Shown piece by piece: positions 1 to 12,629 of a stretch of DNA of 64,000 nucleotides; the first letter of the stretch is position 1; the number at the start of each line of letters is the position of its first letter. A program made the translations under genes and the position numbers. The notes under the pieces are model-generated. The model had not been told where the DNA came from and ran no database searches. It was given only the letters and a program-made list of their open reading frames with translations. This stretch comes from Brachynemurus nebulosus (taxonomy: Eukaryota > Arthropoda > Insecta > Neuroptera > Myrmeleontidae), in NCBI GenBank assembly GCA_035578155.1, contig JAPWDM010000008.1:3307347-3371346 (forward strand), written 5' to 3'.

Positions 1-265
1 TTACGTAAATTTCAAAATTGCAGTTTGTTTTTAGAAAAGAATAGAAGACTGATTTGTTTCGAATATAAGAATTATTTAATATTTAACGATAATCATGCTC
101 ATTTGTATTTGAAACGGGCTATACATAAACAGCAGTTGGCGACATTGAATTAAAATTAACCTGTTTAACATCCTAACAAAAGTAGACAAATAAGCTGGAT
201 AAGCTGTCTTTAAAAAGCATTGTGTAATTATTTGTGTGTAATAAAAATAAAAACGAAAACCAAAA

Positions 266-457
266 ATGGAGAATTCGGCCCATGAATGTTTTCATACAAA
301 TAAAATTAAAATGGAGATAGACGAAGTGGATGAACCGGTCCATGAAATTGATCATACATGTAAAATTAAAGTGGAGAAAGATCGAGTGTCACAAGAAAAT
401 ATTAGTTTGATGGATAAAAAAAACTTTACGGACTTACAACAGCAAAATATAAAACTG
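266..457 (+). CDS. Zinc-finger gene A, exon 1 (acidic N-terminal segment)
   Basis: This exon encodes the first 64 residues, starting MENSAHECFH, of a C2H2 zinc-finger protein. The start is chosen because MENS/MEKS opens all six paralogues in this window and follows a conserved A-rich leader. The segment has no zinc finger. It is acidic and holds two I-K-x-E motifs (IKMEIDEVDE and IKVEKDRV), which fit the SUMO-attachment consensus followed by acidic residues. The exon ends in ...QNIKL with the donor GTAAGT after a complete codon, so the intron is phase 0. The same boundary is found in genes C to F. The acceptor is 4.5 kb away because transposons fill the intron (the intron of gene C is 73 nt). 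This N-terminus is the shortest of the family. The exon joins and family membership are clear; the SUMO role is inference. Confidence 0.8.
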
Positions 458-600
458 GTAAGTACTAAATAAGTATATTAGATTTGAATCATAAAGAATA
501 AGGGTGGATTTTCGCTCTAAAGAGTTTTGAGTTTAACTCATATGGCACAGAATACATTGGAATAGGTACATCTTATGCATTTCATGCCAGTATTACAAAT

Positions 601-878
601 ATAACCACAGAGCACTGAATCAAACATATTAACATATGTTTCCTAGAAATAACACAGGCATTAAATTTTGAAGCATGACTCCATTTTAGTAAGCCTAACT
701 TGTAACCACGGAGACTTGTTTATAAATATTAGATAAACCATTAAATTAATAGTATGACCGCCATTAAAGTAATCCCATCAGTCAGTTTTTTTGCTCACAT
801 CAGTCAATTTTTTTGCTTCAATTTCTTAATGTATTTGTAATACATAACATTCTCTCTAGTCGATTCTCTCCTCAATGA
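601..878 (-). mobile_element. 250-bp interspersed repeat, copy 1 (in intron of gene A)
   Basis: Read on the minus strand, this segment matches two others at 15053-15298 and 28365-28595. Similarity stops abruptly near CATTGAGG at one end and near CAGTGCTC at the other, which marks the element edges. It contains no reading frame. It is best described as a short non-autonomous element (MITE or SINE-like). I see no clear target duplication, so the class is open. Confidence 0.6.
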
Positions 879-1315
879 ATATAACAACGGTGAGACCTAA
901 ATAAAAATTTAAATATTTATTATATTTGTCAGAGCTGTCACTAGTAACTAAGGTAAAAGACCCGGTAATTGACCCTGGCCCAGTTTCTGAACTTTTCAAT
1001 TTTGTTATAAAAGGTTCATTCCATTTACGAATACTGAATTCTATTGAATCGTTCAAATAATATTGGAATTGATTATAATGCGCAAGTACAGTTCAAGATT
1101 TCAAATAAATTTTAGAATAATGAACTGTAAAAGGAACGCTTTTTAAAAATCTGAATTGTATTTAAGTTCAAAATAATTTCCACAGATGTCCTCACGAATA
1201 ATATGATGTAGGGATATTTCTTTACTAGTGACTTTTAAATTTTTGATATTCGATTTCAACAATTTCATAATTATAAAACCCCCTTTTATAAATTATCAGA
1301 ATACTTTTTTTTAAA

Positions 1316-2148
1316 ATGGCTAACGACTTTTCTGGTAAGTTTGTGAATACAAGAGAAATTTATTATACATAAATTCGAAAATAACTGAGAAATTCAATTT
1401 TTAGGGGTAGAAGAATTTGTAATTTTAAAAAATACGATGGAGGAAGTTGCTGAAAATGTTTACAACATTGAAAATAAAGATTATTTTATTTGGAATACAA
1501 ATAATACAAAAATATTAATCGATTTTGTTGGTCAAGAAAAACCCAAAGTGGGAAAATCAATTAAAACTACGAAAAATGTGGGAAATAATAGCCAAACTAT
1601 TTTTGGAAAAATACAACATTATTGTAACAGCGAGCAATTGTGAAAACAGATGGAAAGTTCTGGACAGAAATTACAAGGACATTGTTGATAATAAAAAGAA
1701 AACAGGTCGTGGTCGTAAGGATTTCGAATTTTTTAATGACATGCACCAAATTCTTCAAAAAAAGAAAAATGTGTTCCCTGAAATATTATTAGATTCTACA
1801 AATAGTTACGTCAACAACGCAATATCAGAAAATCTCACGGATTTAAATGAAAATCAGAACGCCGGAACAGAAAATCCGAGTACATCAAAAAAACGGAAAA
1901 TTGAGGAAAGTCAATTAGTACCAAAGAAGAAGAAAAAAAGTCGAAACGATGTCTTTATACAAGACAGAGAACATGCTAAACTGTATCGACAAATGAAAGC
2001 AGAAAATTTCAAAAAACGGATAGAAATCCAAGAAAAGAAATTAGTCATCCTTGAAGAAAGAAATAAGTTACTTGAACAGCAAAATGACCTATTAAAACAA
2101 TTGTTAATAACTAGAAGTACCTCTAGTAATAAAATATTTACTGTTTAA
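1316..2148 (+). pseudogene. Harbinger Myb/SANT-like DNA-binding protein, one frameshift
   Basis: In PIF/Harbinger transposons a Myb/SANT-like partner protein helps the nuclease enter the nucleus and bind the element ends. Here a 19-nt first exon (MANDFS) ends at a GTAAGT donor. A 70-nt intron follows, and exon 2 resumes at 1405. The trihelix-type Myb domain runs from ...YFIWNTNNTKILIDFV through KPKVG to WEIIAKLF, CENRWKVLDRNYKDIV and TGRGRKDFEF. Between KPKVG and WEIIA the reading frame shifts by one base near 1553-1560, inside GGGAAAATC, consistent with one extra A. Downstream are a basic nuclear-localisation-like stretch (SKKRKIEE, PKKKKKSRN) and a C-terminal coiled coil rich in E, K and L. 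The stop is at 2146-2148. Apart from the frameshift (which could be a sequencing error) the gene looks complete. Confidence 0.75.
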
Positions 2149-2375
2149 TTCTAAAATAATTTTTTCTTTTTTTATATAATGTAGAATATAATTTTGTTTT
2201 GTGCAATAATAAATATCCTTTTTATTATACTTTTTTGTAATACGTTTTTTATTTATTTGCATACATACATATTTACAAAAAACAAAAAAAGAAAAAAAAC
2301 AATTTACGATCATTTTTACCAGAAAAACATTAAATGAACTGGTTTCTTAATTAATGAAAATGTTATAAATATTAT

Positions 2376-3520
2376 TTAATTTAATATATGTCTAGCAATA
2401 AAATTTCTGAATTCTGTCCCAATGAATTCATCTTCAGCAAATTCTCCTTCTATTTCGTAATCATTGTTACCGTTTACGATGTCTTCAACTTCAAAATTAT
2501 CGTCAATGGCTAAATTGTGAACAACACAGCATGCACGAATAAAATGTGCAATATTGCCCGTATTTCTTAATTTTAAATGGTACAATTGTCTGAATTTTTG
2601 CTTTAAAATAGCAAACGTGTGTTCAATTTTGATCCGGTTTTTTGACAAAAGTTGATTGTATCGTATTTCATGAGGTTGTAAATTGCCACGATTTCTATAG
2701 GGTGTTAATAAGTGCCTTCTGCATGGGTAAGCACTATCTCCTAATATATAATTGTGACCACACTTTTGTGGTAAATTTTGACCCAAAGTTGAAGATCGGA
2801 AAACCCGAGCATCGTGCACTGATCCTGGATATCCTATGAAAATGTCCATAATTTTCTTGTTATGATTGCATACTGCCTGCATCTAAAATATTACAAAAAG
2901 AAAATTTATGTATTATAACTAAAGTAGTTAATTTTATCATTTATTACCTGCATGGAATAAAATCCTTTTCGATTTAGATATGAATCTGAATCTATTTCAG
3001 GCTTATCTAATTTAATATGAGTACCGTCAATACAACCAATTGCACCTGGAAATCCATTTCTAGCGAAAAAGTTTTCTGATTCAATTTTTTCTTCAGGGCT
3101 AAACCAAGTAATTACATCTCTACTTAAATTACTTAAAAATAAAATTGTCCTCTTTAATATACGAAAAAGAGAACTTCCTGTAACACCAAACCGATCTGAA
3201 ACATCTCTAAAAGAAGCAGTTTGATGACCGCTAAACCATAGAAACATCAAAATATGTTTTTCTGCTGTAATTTTTTCTCTCCCGACATTTGATACAGGAT
3301 AATATTCCGACTGTGAAAATTGTTCTGTTAAATTATTCACAACACCTCTCGATACTCGGAAATGTTCCATGAAATCCTTATCGGAATATAATGGAACAAT
3401 TTCTTCCACAAAATTTTCAATTTTCTGGCGTAGTTGTCGTTCAATAAATATTTCATTAACAACAAATTCGTCGTCGCTTTCAGATGAACTGTTATCTGAC
3501 GAAAATGATGTATCCGACAT
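2376..3520 (-). CDS. Harbinger DDE transposase (nuclease)
   Basis: This two-exon gene encodes about 359 residues: exon 1 is 3520-2948 (191 codons) and exon 2 is 2882-2376. The 65-nt phase-0 intron has donor CAG|GTAATA and acceptor TTTTAG, and joining gives ...GFYSMQ followed by MQAVCNHN. The protein belongs to the DDE_Tnp_4 family of PIF/Harbinger nucleases, which cut and paste the element. A helix-turn-helix-like segment (SFRDVSDRFGVTGSSLFRIL) lies around residues 103-122. The catalytic triad is visible: D165 in GCIDGTHI, D240 in LGDSAY, and E278 in RIKIEHTFAILKQKFR; the family HDARVF motif is at about residue 215. The N-terminus is Ser/Asp-rich. No stop or frameshift is seen, so it may still be active or only recently silenced. 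The neighbour on the opposite strand is its Myb-like partner. Confidence 0.9.
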
Positions 3521-4999
3521 TATAAAAATAACTAAAAATATATATTTACGTTAAAAAATGAATTATAAACAAATTACAAACTTTTAATTGCAATACCCAA
3601 TAACAACACACGTGCTTATTACAAATCTTAACGATTGCTGTTGACCGATAATACAGGAGTTCTTCAAACAAGAATTTCAAATACTTGTAAATCACTTCGA
3701 ACTGATTAGAACCGTTCGAATGTGAATTTGGATTTAAAATTTAGAAAATGGAATAAAGAACGGTGAATAACCAGTATTTCAAATACTAGAATTCGTATAA
3801 TGGAACAGTGATTTCACAAACAGTTCTTTCTGCGCATGCTTATAAATAATGAACTGTTCAATGCTTCTAAATGGAATGAACCTAATTTAATAAAAAAACT
3901 ATATTTTAAATAAGAAAAAAAATAATTTCTTAATTTAAAGTAATCTTTTCTGTGTCTAATGAACAGCAATTTAAAAAGTGTAGAATATATTAACTAAATA
4001 AAAAAAATTTTTAAGTTTAAAATGTGTGTAAAAACTATTTTTTTGGTAGTTTCCTAACAGTTTATGTTACAAAGTACTCATTTTGATCTGTGCAATATTC
4101 ATCATGTAAGTATGAAAACTTAATTAAAAATATATGAGCAGGTTAATATTTGTTTAAAATTTATTTTAAAATATTTATAAAATACCCTAGAATGATTTTT
4201 ATTATTGAAATATGAGGGTCGATTACTAGGCTCACTTCTAAAGTGGTATGGCCCAATTAAATTCTAACCAGTTTTTGTTAGTTACTTTGTTATTTATAGT
4301 TATCTTCGATTAGTTTTTGTTATTTTCATAACGTATATAACATTAAACATTTATTTTTATCAATAAAAAATTATTTATAAATTAAAATTAAAAAAACTGT
4401 ATTTTTAAATTTAAGGATCAGAAACTAGGCCACTGTCAGGGTCAAAAACTGTCACATGAGAAATTTTGAAGGTCAGAAACTGGGTCCTTTTTGTCAATTT
4501 TTAAAACATTAAATTATTAATTCAATTCAAATAATTATTTTACTTGTATGACTTTATTTTGAAAGCCATAAACTAGTTGATAAAATTATTAATTGTCTCT
4601 TAAGTTTAAAATTATATTTATTACTGTCGTTTAACCTCAGCCGTCACTCTTAAAAGGTCAGAAACTAGGCCCGTTACCTTAGGCCTACCTATTTTTTTTC
4701 TTTTTAAGCCAGGGCTTCTTAAAATTTTTTCATTTTGTAAGGAATTATTGATTACGTAACAATATAATTTATACATATAAAAAATTTTCGCTATGACCCT
4801 AAGATTTCGCTAAGCGACTCCTAATGGGGTCGCGACACATAGTTTAAAAAGCTCTGTTTTAAACAAAAGGCAGGGGCAACACTTTTTAGGGTGCCTAGGG
4901 CAGCACTTAGGGTAGATCTGGCGCTGGTCCTTATAGACTTTTAACCTTTTCAAATAAAATTATACAAATGTTTTAATTAATGTTCTTACAATATTTTAG

Positions 5000-5962
5000 G
5001 AGTTGAGTGAATCTTTGCTAGATTTAAACAGTTTACACACGGAAATCAAAATTGAAGAAGCTGAAGTAGATGAAGATCATTCGACAGACTTAACAGAACA
5101 TCAGATTGCAAGTGTTGACAAAAAACTATTTCAGTGTGATACATGTAATAAAACATTTACTTATCCAAGTCATTTAAAAACACATGAAAGAATTCATAGT
5201 GGTGAAAAACCATACAAGTGTAATGTATGTTCTAAAACATTTACTACTTTAGGTCATTTAAAAGTACATGAAAGAATACACAGTGGTGAAAGACCATACA
5301 AGTGTAATATATGTTTTAAAACGTTTAGTAATGCAAATGATTTAAAAAGACATGAAAAAATTCACACCGGTGAAAAACCATACAAGTGTAATGTATGTTC
5401 TAAAACATTTAGTGATTCAAGTTATTTAAAAAGACATGAAAAAATTCACAGTGGTGACAAACCATACAAGTGTAATGTATGTTCTAAAACATTTACTGTT
5501 TCAGGTACTTTAAAAACACATAAAATAATACACAGTGGTGAGAAACCATACAAGTGTAATATATGTTCTAAAACATTTAATCATTCAAGTCATTTAAAAA
5601 CACATGAAAGAGTTCATAGTGGTGAAAAACCATACAAGTGTAATACATGTACTAAAACATTTAATCATTCAAGTCATTTAAAAACACATGAAAGAGTTCA
5701 TAGTGGTGAAAAACCATACAAGTGTAATACATGTACTAAAACATTTAATCAATCAAGTCATTTAAAAACACATGAAAGAGTTCATAGTGGTGAAAAACCA
5801 TACAAGTGTAATACATGTACTAAAACATTTAATCAGTTAAATAATTTAAAAACACATGAAAGAGTTCATAGTGGTGAAAAACCATACAAGTGTAATATAT
5901 GTACTAAAACATTTAATCATTTAATTTCTTTAAGAAAACATAAAATATTTCATACTAGATAG
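5000..5962 (+). CDS. Zinc-finger gene A, exon 2 (ten C2H2 fingers)
   Basis: The exon opens at the acceptor ATATTTTAG with GAG TTG AGT (E-L-S-E-S), in phase with exon 1, to give a protein of about 384 residues. A third I-K-I-E motif (EIKIEEAEVDED) lies just before the fingers. Ten C-x2-C-x12-H-x3-H fingers follow, joined by SGEKPY/SGERPY linkers; one linker has the canonical TGEKPY. Fingers 6 to 10 are very similar (NHSSH, NHSSH, NQSSH, NQLNN, NHLIS at the recognition helix), which suggests recent tandem duplication at the C-terminal end. The protein is probably a nuclear, sequence-specific DNA-binding factor. The function of the family is unknown. Transcripts must splice across a 4.5-kb intron holding nested transposons, so expression is uncertain. 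Confidence 0.85.
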   Translation, partial: ELSESLLDLNSLHTEIKIEEAEVDEDHSTDLTEHQIASVDKKLFQCDTCNKTFTYPSHLKTHERIHSGEKPYKCNVCSKTFTTLGHLKVHERIHSGERPYKCNICFKTFSNANDLKRHEKIHTGEKPYKCNVCSKTFSDSSYLKRHEKIHSGDKPYKCNVCSKTFTVSGTLKTHKIIHSGEKPYKCNICSKTFNHSSHLKTHERVHSGEKPYKCNTCTKTFNHSSHLKTHERVHSGEKPYKCNTCTKTFNQSSHLKTHERVHSGEKPYKCNTCTKTFNQLNNLKTHERVHSGEKPYKCNICTKTFNHLISLRKHKIFHTR

Positions 5963-6011
5963 AAACCAATGAGTGTAATAAATGTTTTAAAACATTTAAT
6001 CACAATAAGTA
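5963..6011 (+). pseudogene. Decayed finger remnant after gene A
   Basis: Just after the stop codon the sequence still resembles the start of another finger (K-P, then E-C-N-K-C-F-K-T-F-N-H-N-K-stop), but only after a small frame correction. The array was therefore longer by a partial finger. The same 3' flank, with AATCACAATAA and ATTACATTAC-like words, occurs after gene C near 29985-30040, showing that A and C are close paralogues. Confidence 0.5.
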
Positions 6012-7340
6012 ACAATTTTGTGAGTCTTGTGGCGCGTGAAATTACATTACACTCAATGCAATTTCACTACTGATGATGAAAGCGTTGCTCTAGAAACGTA
6101 CACCGAATGTCCCAATTTTATGTACACATACGATTTACTATTAATTCAATATTTAACCCCTTAAGGGATATGGGACATATTTGTCCCAATTTATATTTAA
6201 TTTATATTTTCTTCCTGTCAAAATTGCACCTTCCGGTTGAACAGAAACAGAATATACTCTATATCTATCTGTATTAAAAAAGTATTTTATCTTCTTAATG
6301 TAACAAAATATGTATATCTCTTACTAAAAATATATCTTTCCTTTTTGTTGGACTTTGATCGCTCAAGAATTCTGCGTTTAGATATATTAACTTTTATATG
6401 TATGAAAAGAGTCAGATTTTTATTGAAAGTACACGAATGCCTCACAAAACGGAACATCAAGAAAGGTTTGTCTCTTTCTATGTTACAGTAAGTGAAGCGT
6501 ATATAGGATGTTCAAAATGTACATATATATATAGGTATACATATAAAGGGAATAAAGGTAACATAAGTGTGATAAAAATAAAAAAATAAAAAAGGTTTTT
6601 TACACACCAAATCCGTAATAATAAATGCACATATAAAAATATCACTTTTTTTTAAAGTTAAACATATTCTGTTCAAAACTAAATACACTGCTGCATCACT
6701 AGTTAGACCCCCTACTAGTTGTACCTGCGTGGGAATTTTTTTTATACAAACAATAACATGTTTACAATATTTTTAAACAAAAATCGACAAAAATATATTA
6801 TACAGGATGTGCTTTGCAAATAATTATACTTTACTGTTATAAATTATTTTATTACATAATCACATAAGTAATTAAAACATATTTAACTGGTCTTTTTATG
6901 CATTTAAAAAAAGGAAAACATTGATATTATACACCACACCGCATCATATTAAATAAACAAACAACATACGTATGAAGTGGTCCAACCTAGTATCAATCTA
7001 ATTAATACCTATACCTACATAGACATAGTAGATAATGTTCGAATAATTCAGCTGCTTGCATTTAGCGTGAAAAATATTTTTGTATTTATTTTATAATCCT
7101 GTATTATACCAGGCATCAATTTTATTAAGTCTTAACATTTTAAATACATAATTTTACAATAAAAATTTTAATAATGTTCTTTAGTTACATATTTATAATA
7201 AGTTAATAAAACTTATTAATAAAATATTTGTTGTGGTGTGTTTTTATTATTAAACAATGTATTTAATATGTGTTGTTTTTATATTTTCTCTACGCAGTTG
7301 AAAATTTATAAATTTTAATTTATTTTTAAATACGTATGTA

Positions 7341-8196
7341 AGGTAACGGGCCTAGTTTCTGACCTTTTAAGGGTGACGGCTGAGGTTAAACGACAGTAAT
7401 AAATAAGTTTAAACTTAAGAGACAATTAATAATTTTATCAACTAGTTTATGGCTTTCAAAATAAAGTCATACAATTAAAATAATTATTTGAATTGAATTA
7501 ATAATTTAAATTAATGTTTTAAAAATTGACAAAAAGGACCCAGTTTCTGACCTTCAAAATTTCTCATGTGACAGTCTTTGACCCTGACAGTGGCCTAGTT
7601 TCTGATCCTTAAATTTAAAAATACAGTTTTTTAAAATTTAATTTATAAATAATTTTTTATTGATAAAAATGAATGTTTAATGTTATACGTTATGAAAAAT
7701 AACAAAAACTAATCGAAGATAACTATAAATAACAAAATAACTAACAAAAACTGGTTAGAATTTAATTGGGCCATACCACTTTAGAAGTGAGCCTAGTAAT
7801 TGACCCTCATATTTCAATAATAAAAATCATTCTAAGGTATTTTATAAATATTTTAAAATAAATTTTAAACAAATATTAACCTGCTCATATATTTTTAATT
7901 AAGTTTTCATACTTACATGATGAATATTGCACAAATCAAAATGAGTACTTTGTAACATAAACTGTTAGGAAACTACCAAAAAAATAGTTTTTACACACAT
8001 TTTAAACTTAAAATTTTTTTTTATTTAGTTAATATATTCTAAACTTTTTAAATTGCTGTTCATTAGACACAGAATAGATTACTTTAAATTAAGAATTTAT
8101 TTTTTTTCTTATTTAAAATATAGTTTTTTTATTAATTTATAACAAAGTTGAAAAGTTCAGAAACTGGGCCAGGGTCAATTACCGGGTCTTTTACCT
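7341..8196 (-). mobile_element. 860-bp TA-flanked MITE family, copy 2
   Basis: This full-length copy is in reverse orientation. It starts AGGTAACGGGCC, ends GGGTCTTTTACCT, and has TA on both sides. It aligns along its whole length with the copies at 951-4679, 33038-33898 and 55276-56136 with few differences, so the family spread fairly recently. It has no reading frame and contains the internal GGTCAGAAACTAGG-type words. Confidence 0.9.
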
Positions 8197-8271
8197 TATA
8201 TGCATATAAGATCATCCTATATTGTGCCTTGATAGTTATACTTTAGAGTGAGGTACATATACCAAAGACCC

Positions 8272-8559
<288 letters not shown>

Positions 8560-8784
8560 TATGTAATTATTGTTTTTTTTTTTTTTATAATTGTTACATA
8601 TAATAGTTTTATTTTTTTAAAAATTTTTATAAATCAACACAAAAAAATCACTATACTCTTTTCCTGCTCTAGCGCTATTCTGGCGAGTTTTTGAACTGTT
8701 ACTTAGTACTTAAAACGGGACATTTTTTGAACTATTTTTCTATTGTTTTCCGTACAAGATAGTCCTCCTTATATTCTACACTCC

Positions 8785-8789
<5 letters not shown>

Positions 8790-8878
<89 letters not shown>
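8790..8878. repeat. (TA)n microsatellite
   Basis: A pure TA tract of about 90 bp. Reading frames through it give only Ile-Tyr repeats and are not genes. Confidence 0.95.
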
Positions 8879-8880
<2 letters not shown>

Positions 8881-8918
8881 GTGTTATTCTCTTGGGTATA
8901 TATTCACTAATACAAGCA

Positions 8919-9462
8919 TTATGGGCGCAAGCCAAAAAGAACTTTTTTACCTATATCTGAATTTATCTTTGTCTGTCATATTAATAGATAGAAGGTATGT
9001 ATACGATGTATACCGAATAGCGTTCGGTATACATCGTATACATACCTTCATCCTTCTCTCAAGAACATGGAAAGTGAGACAGGAATATACAAATATCTCC
9101 AAAGTAAGACAAAAGCACTTCAAAACAAGTGTAATGTTCTTAAAAGTAAGATCAAGACGCTTTAGCTAGGTGCGTTTTTTTTTTTTTTTTTGGTTTTTTT
9201 TGGCCTCCGATCTTTTGATCATTCTTTGCCAGCAACTTAGTAAATTTAAATGTTAGGGTAAAATAGGATCAAACATTTAAAGACAATTCACAACAGTGAT
9301 AATAGACACATATGATTTGAACAATTGGCCAAGAGGGCTATCATGGCGCTAGGTGCGTTAAAAATGCGCCCATAATTAGTTCGTTTGGTTGGTAACTATG
9401 TAAATTAATTTGTATTCCACTCACCTCAATTTCTGGTGGTCTTTTGTGCTTGCGCCCATAAT
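8919..9462. mobile_element. Candidate MITE with inner arm of the GTGAGACAGGAA family
   Basis: The ends are inverted: TTATGGGCGCAAGC at the left and its complement at the right, both followed inward by A/T-rich words ending near AAAAGA. Inside, 9020-9175 matches one arm of the palindromic MITE at 44039-44365 (GCGTTCGGTATACATCG, then TCTCAAGAACATGGAAAGTG, then CAAAACAAGTGTAATGTTC). A further inverted fragment, GCGCCCATAATTA, lies at about 9365. The structure may be composite, and the target duplication is unclear. Confidence 0.45.
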
Positions 9463-10692
9463 ATCGCCATCAGTGACAGATTTCTCGAAATACGGTATAA
9501 TTGTAAGTTATGTTCAATTTTACCAACATAACTTATTGTTAGTATAATTTCTATTTTGCAAATTTCCAGAGTATCATTTTTTGATGTTGGCATCTCCGAT
9601 TTTCTTTTCTTTTTTGTAACCTTATCTGTTGTACTTGTCAATGGCAGTAAAAGTCCAGCATTTTGAAACAAAAAAAAATTTCTCAATGGTTAAAATAAAA
9701 GAATTAAGAATTATGGGTATTTTATTATATCAACATTTTCCAGTTAATTTTCGAAGTTAGCGCAATAAAACTATACAAATAATATTTATTAGTCCAGTTA
9801 AGAGATTATAAGAGCTAAATCACCTTTTTATTTGGTTTAAATATAATTTATATATATATGTGTATTTCTATTCAGTACAGATATAACCTTTGTATGTAAC
9901 TTAAATCATGTACATAAAATAACTAAAAATTTATATTATAAATAATTTTAATTTCTTTTTGAGTCTAAAATATTTACTTACTACTTTAAAATCGTAAAAT
10001 TTTTAATATATATTTTTTTTTATTTTATTTCGGGGCGTATCATCAATTGGTAAATAAAAAAATATTGATTTTAAATTGCAAATAATGAAAAATTGTCGCC
10101 ATTTTGATAAATTAGTTTTAGAACTGAAATAAAATAAAATAACCACTGTCGTTTTTACAAAATACATAATGTAGATGGCGAAACAATATTTGTAAAAAAT
10201 ACAGTATTTTTGATCGTTTATTTCATTGAATATTTAAACCATTCTGTGTTTCCTACTTTGACATTCTATGTATTACTAGATGTCACTCTATGTTATATAT
10301 TCCACGCGTGTTTTTTAATACATTCAGAATTATTGGGGCCAGTGAATTCCGATATGAGTACATGCAATTTGTGAAAGAAAAACATTAATAATTAAAAATT
10401 GTTGGGTTGTATTTGTTTAAAAACATATTCATTGGATTAAAAAAAACTTGGTTTCATGCTTATTAACACTTTTAGTACCGCCGTATATTCCAATATTTTA
10501 GATAAAAAATTTAATATCTCTATAAGTATAATTGCAAATTTGGTACGTTTTGCTTAATTTATTTATAATATGACCGCTCTTTACTATACAGCCTCCAGTT
10601 ACCGATATAAGACAATGCAACACTCTTCAGTTGAATTTTTTCTAAAAATTAGTATGACGAGCTGAGCTCGTCATTAGTCCTAAAGGGGTTAA

Positions 10693-12047
10693 GAAAAAAA
10701 AAATGGGTGTTTAATTTATTTATTAATTTTTAATAGCCAGTTTAATTATACACCTAAAAATAGTGTTCCGGTATAGGGGATTTTAGGTTAACAATGAAAA
10801 AATAATACACTTTTAACAGTAAAAAAAGGATATAAATAAAAATAAGTAGTTAATTAAAAAAGAAATAAATTAAATACCTAGTAGAAGTTATAAAAATTGT
10901 AAGAGGGTTAAGTTGTGAATTATTTTATAATATTTAAAATAAAAAAAGAACTGTGTATTTAAATAAATAAATTATAATAAAAAAGACGTTGTTTTATTTG
11001 AAGAAATACAAGAAAATATACAAAATTTATACTTATTCATTAATAGAATACATTTGATATTTTTCTAATAAAGGAGAAGTAGTAGCGTGGATAATATAAT
11101 AATATGTAGTTACATTTAACTAAAATATAAACCAAAACTAATCGACTGGTGAAACAATTTTTGGAATCCATTTATCAAGTAATAGAGAAATAGAAGATCA
11201 AAGTTTAAAGCACAATGATAGATTTTCTATTCGCCTGTGACGTCAAACATCTGCACAATCGGACACCGAGTGTCTTTTTTACAATATTTTTTTTAATTAA
11301 TTATATTAAATTACCATGGATTTAATATAATTAATTTTTTATTACATATTTATTAATCTTAAAAAAAGTTCAAAAAATGACATTTCAAAACGTCAAAATA
11401 TTGAATTTGTAAAAAAGATTCAAAATGATCGAATCCATATAATATGTAGTATCCGTAGTAATTAACGTATTGATCGGCTTTATAAAAATTAAAATAAAAA
11501 AAAACTCTTCGTTGTATTTGCAATTCCGTAGAATAAATGACGTCACACATCTGTCTCAAATGAAATTGAAAAGTGAAATTTTAAAGTCCCATAACTGTTA
11601 GTTGTTGAGATATCTTAATTTTCCTTTTACACTTTTCTTTCATTTTGCCTTAATTTTTATTTTCATTCATAAAAAAAAAATTGGTAAACTTCTCTACTGG
11701 GTAACTTTTTGTTGAAGTTTATAATCCAGTTTAGTTCTTACCATTTTATATTTTATACTATACGTCAATAAGGTTTCATTTTTATATGTCAAACTATTAT
11801 TTTCTAGTAAAATAACAAAAATGAATTCATTTATTTTAAAATTATCCTTAATTGTCAAATTTTTCAATGATATAATATTTATTCTACAGACTTTCCAAAA
11901 AAACACTTAATTAATTAAATTAATTTACTATTCATATTTTTTCACTTCCTGATTTTTAACATGACCGTACGTACAACAAGATCAACATAAAAGAATAAAC
12001 TTAGATATATTAAAAAGTTTTGAATTTATACAACTGAACGTACTTTA
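10693..12047. other. AT-rich stretch with no recognisable gene
   Basis: I see no coding region, tandem repeat or element end that I can support. The short frames here lack codon structure and homology cues. Confidence 0.5.
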
Positions 12048-12629
12048 AGGTGAATCGATTAGTCCTGACAAATGAATTACTGTCTATTTTTTTCTAATTT
12101 ATGTGTAGAAAAATAAGTTAAATTTTATAATACATGTAACAGTATTAATATTTGATTATTGTTCAATCTTCTAATTTTAATAATTTTAAAAGTAATCAAT
12201 TTGATTCTGGTAGTGACGTGTCCACACATATAATAACTAACACGTACACAAATATATTATGGGTGTATTAGTATAAAATGACATTTTTATAGTTTTTTTT
12301 TTCTATTTATTACAATAACTAAACGTCCAATATTAAACAAAATAGTTTTTGAATGATTCAAAAACATAAAAGAAAATAATTTTCAGTTTTTTAAATCTTA
12401 AAGTTGGTTTTTAATGACACAACTTACTTAAATATATACCACTGATTCACCTCTGATCGTTCTTTGGCATTTACTCGTACATTAAAAATTCTAACTTTGA
12501 AAACTTATTTCTTCTAAACTACATGTAGAAATTATTCAAAATAGTGTCAGTGAATGCATCATATCTTCTCTATAATATACTGAAATTTCAAATTCTAAAC
12601 TTGGCAAATTTCATGTGATCGATTCACCT
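12048..12629. mobile_element. MITE with AGGTGAATCGAT ends and TA duplication
   Basis: The left end AGGTGAATCGAT and the right end ATCGATTCACCT are exact inverted repeats, and TA lies outside each. The 582-bp interior is non-coding. The TA-AGGT start resembles the 860-bp MITE family but the bodies do not match. Confidence 0.6.

Larger units (their letters stand above)
1011..3883. mobile_element. PIF/Harbinger DNA transposon, near-complete
   Basis: The element has 16-bp perfect terminal inverted repeats, AGGTTCATTCCATTTA and its complement. It carries the two genes typical of the superfamily in convergent orientation: a Myb/SANT-like DNA-binding protein on the plus strand and a DDE nuclease on the minus strand. 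It interrupts an 860-bp MITE, whose intact copies give the empty-site sequence. The target duplication is probably 3 bp but ambiguous: TAA lies on both sides if two extra A bases are allowed at the left end, otherwise AAA against AAT. The nuclease frame is intact. The partner gene has one frameshift, so this copy may depend on others for transposition. It lies in the intron of zinc-finger gene A. Confidence 0.9.
951..4679 (+). mobile_element. 860-bp TA-flanked MITE family, copy 1, split by a Harbinger element
   Basis: The ends read AGGTAAAAGACCCGG at the left and GGCCCGTTACCT at the right, each bordered by TA, as expected for a Tc1/mariner-type target duplication. The body aligns with the copies at 7341-8196, 33038-33898 and 55276-56136. 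After about 60 bp the body is interrupted by the Harbinger transposon at 1011-3883 and resumes directly after it. Without that insertion the copy would be about 860 bp, like the others. Inside are dispersed copies of GGTCAGAAACTAGGCC in both orientations. There is no coding capacity. It sits within the intron of gene A. Confidence 0.85.

Noticed and set aside
8732..8935. Open frame through the (TA)n tract
   Set aside because: It translates to Ile-Tyr repeats only; this is an artefact of the microsatellite. Similar frames at 14117, 47827 and 55157 were dropped for the same reason.
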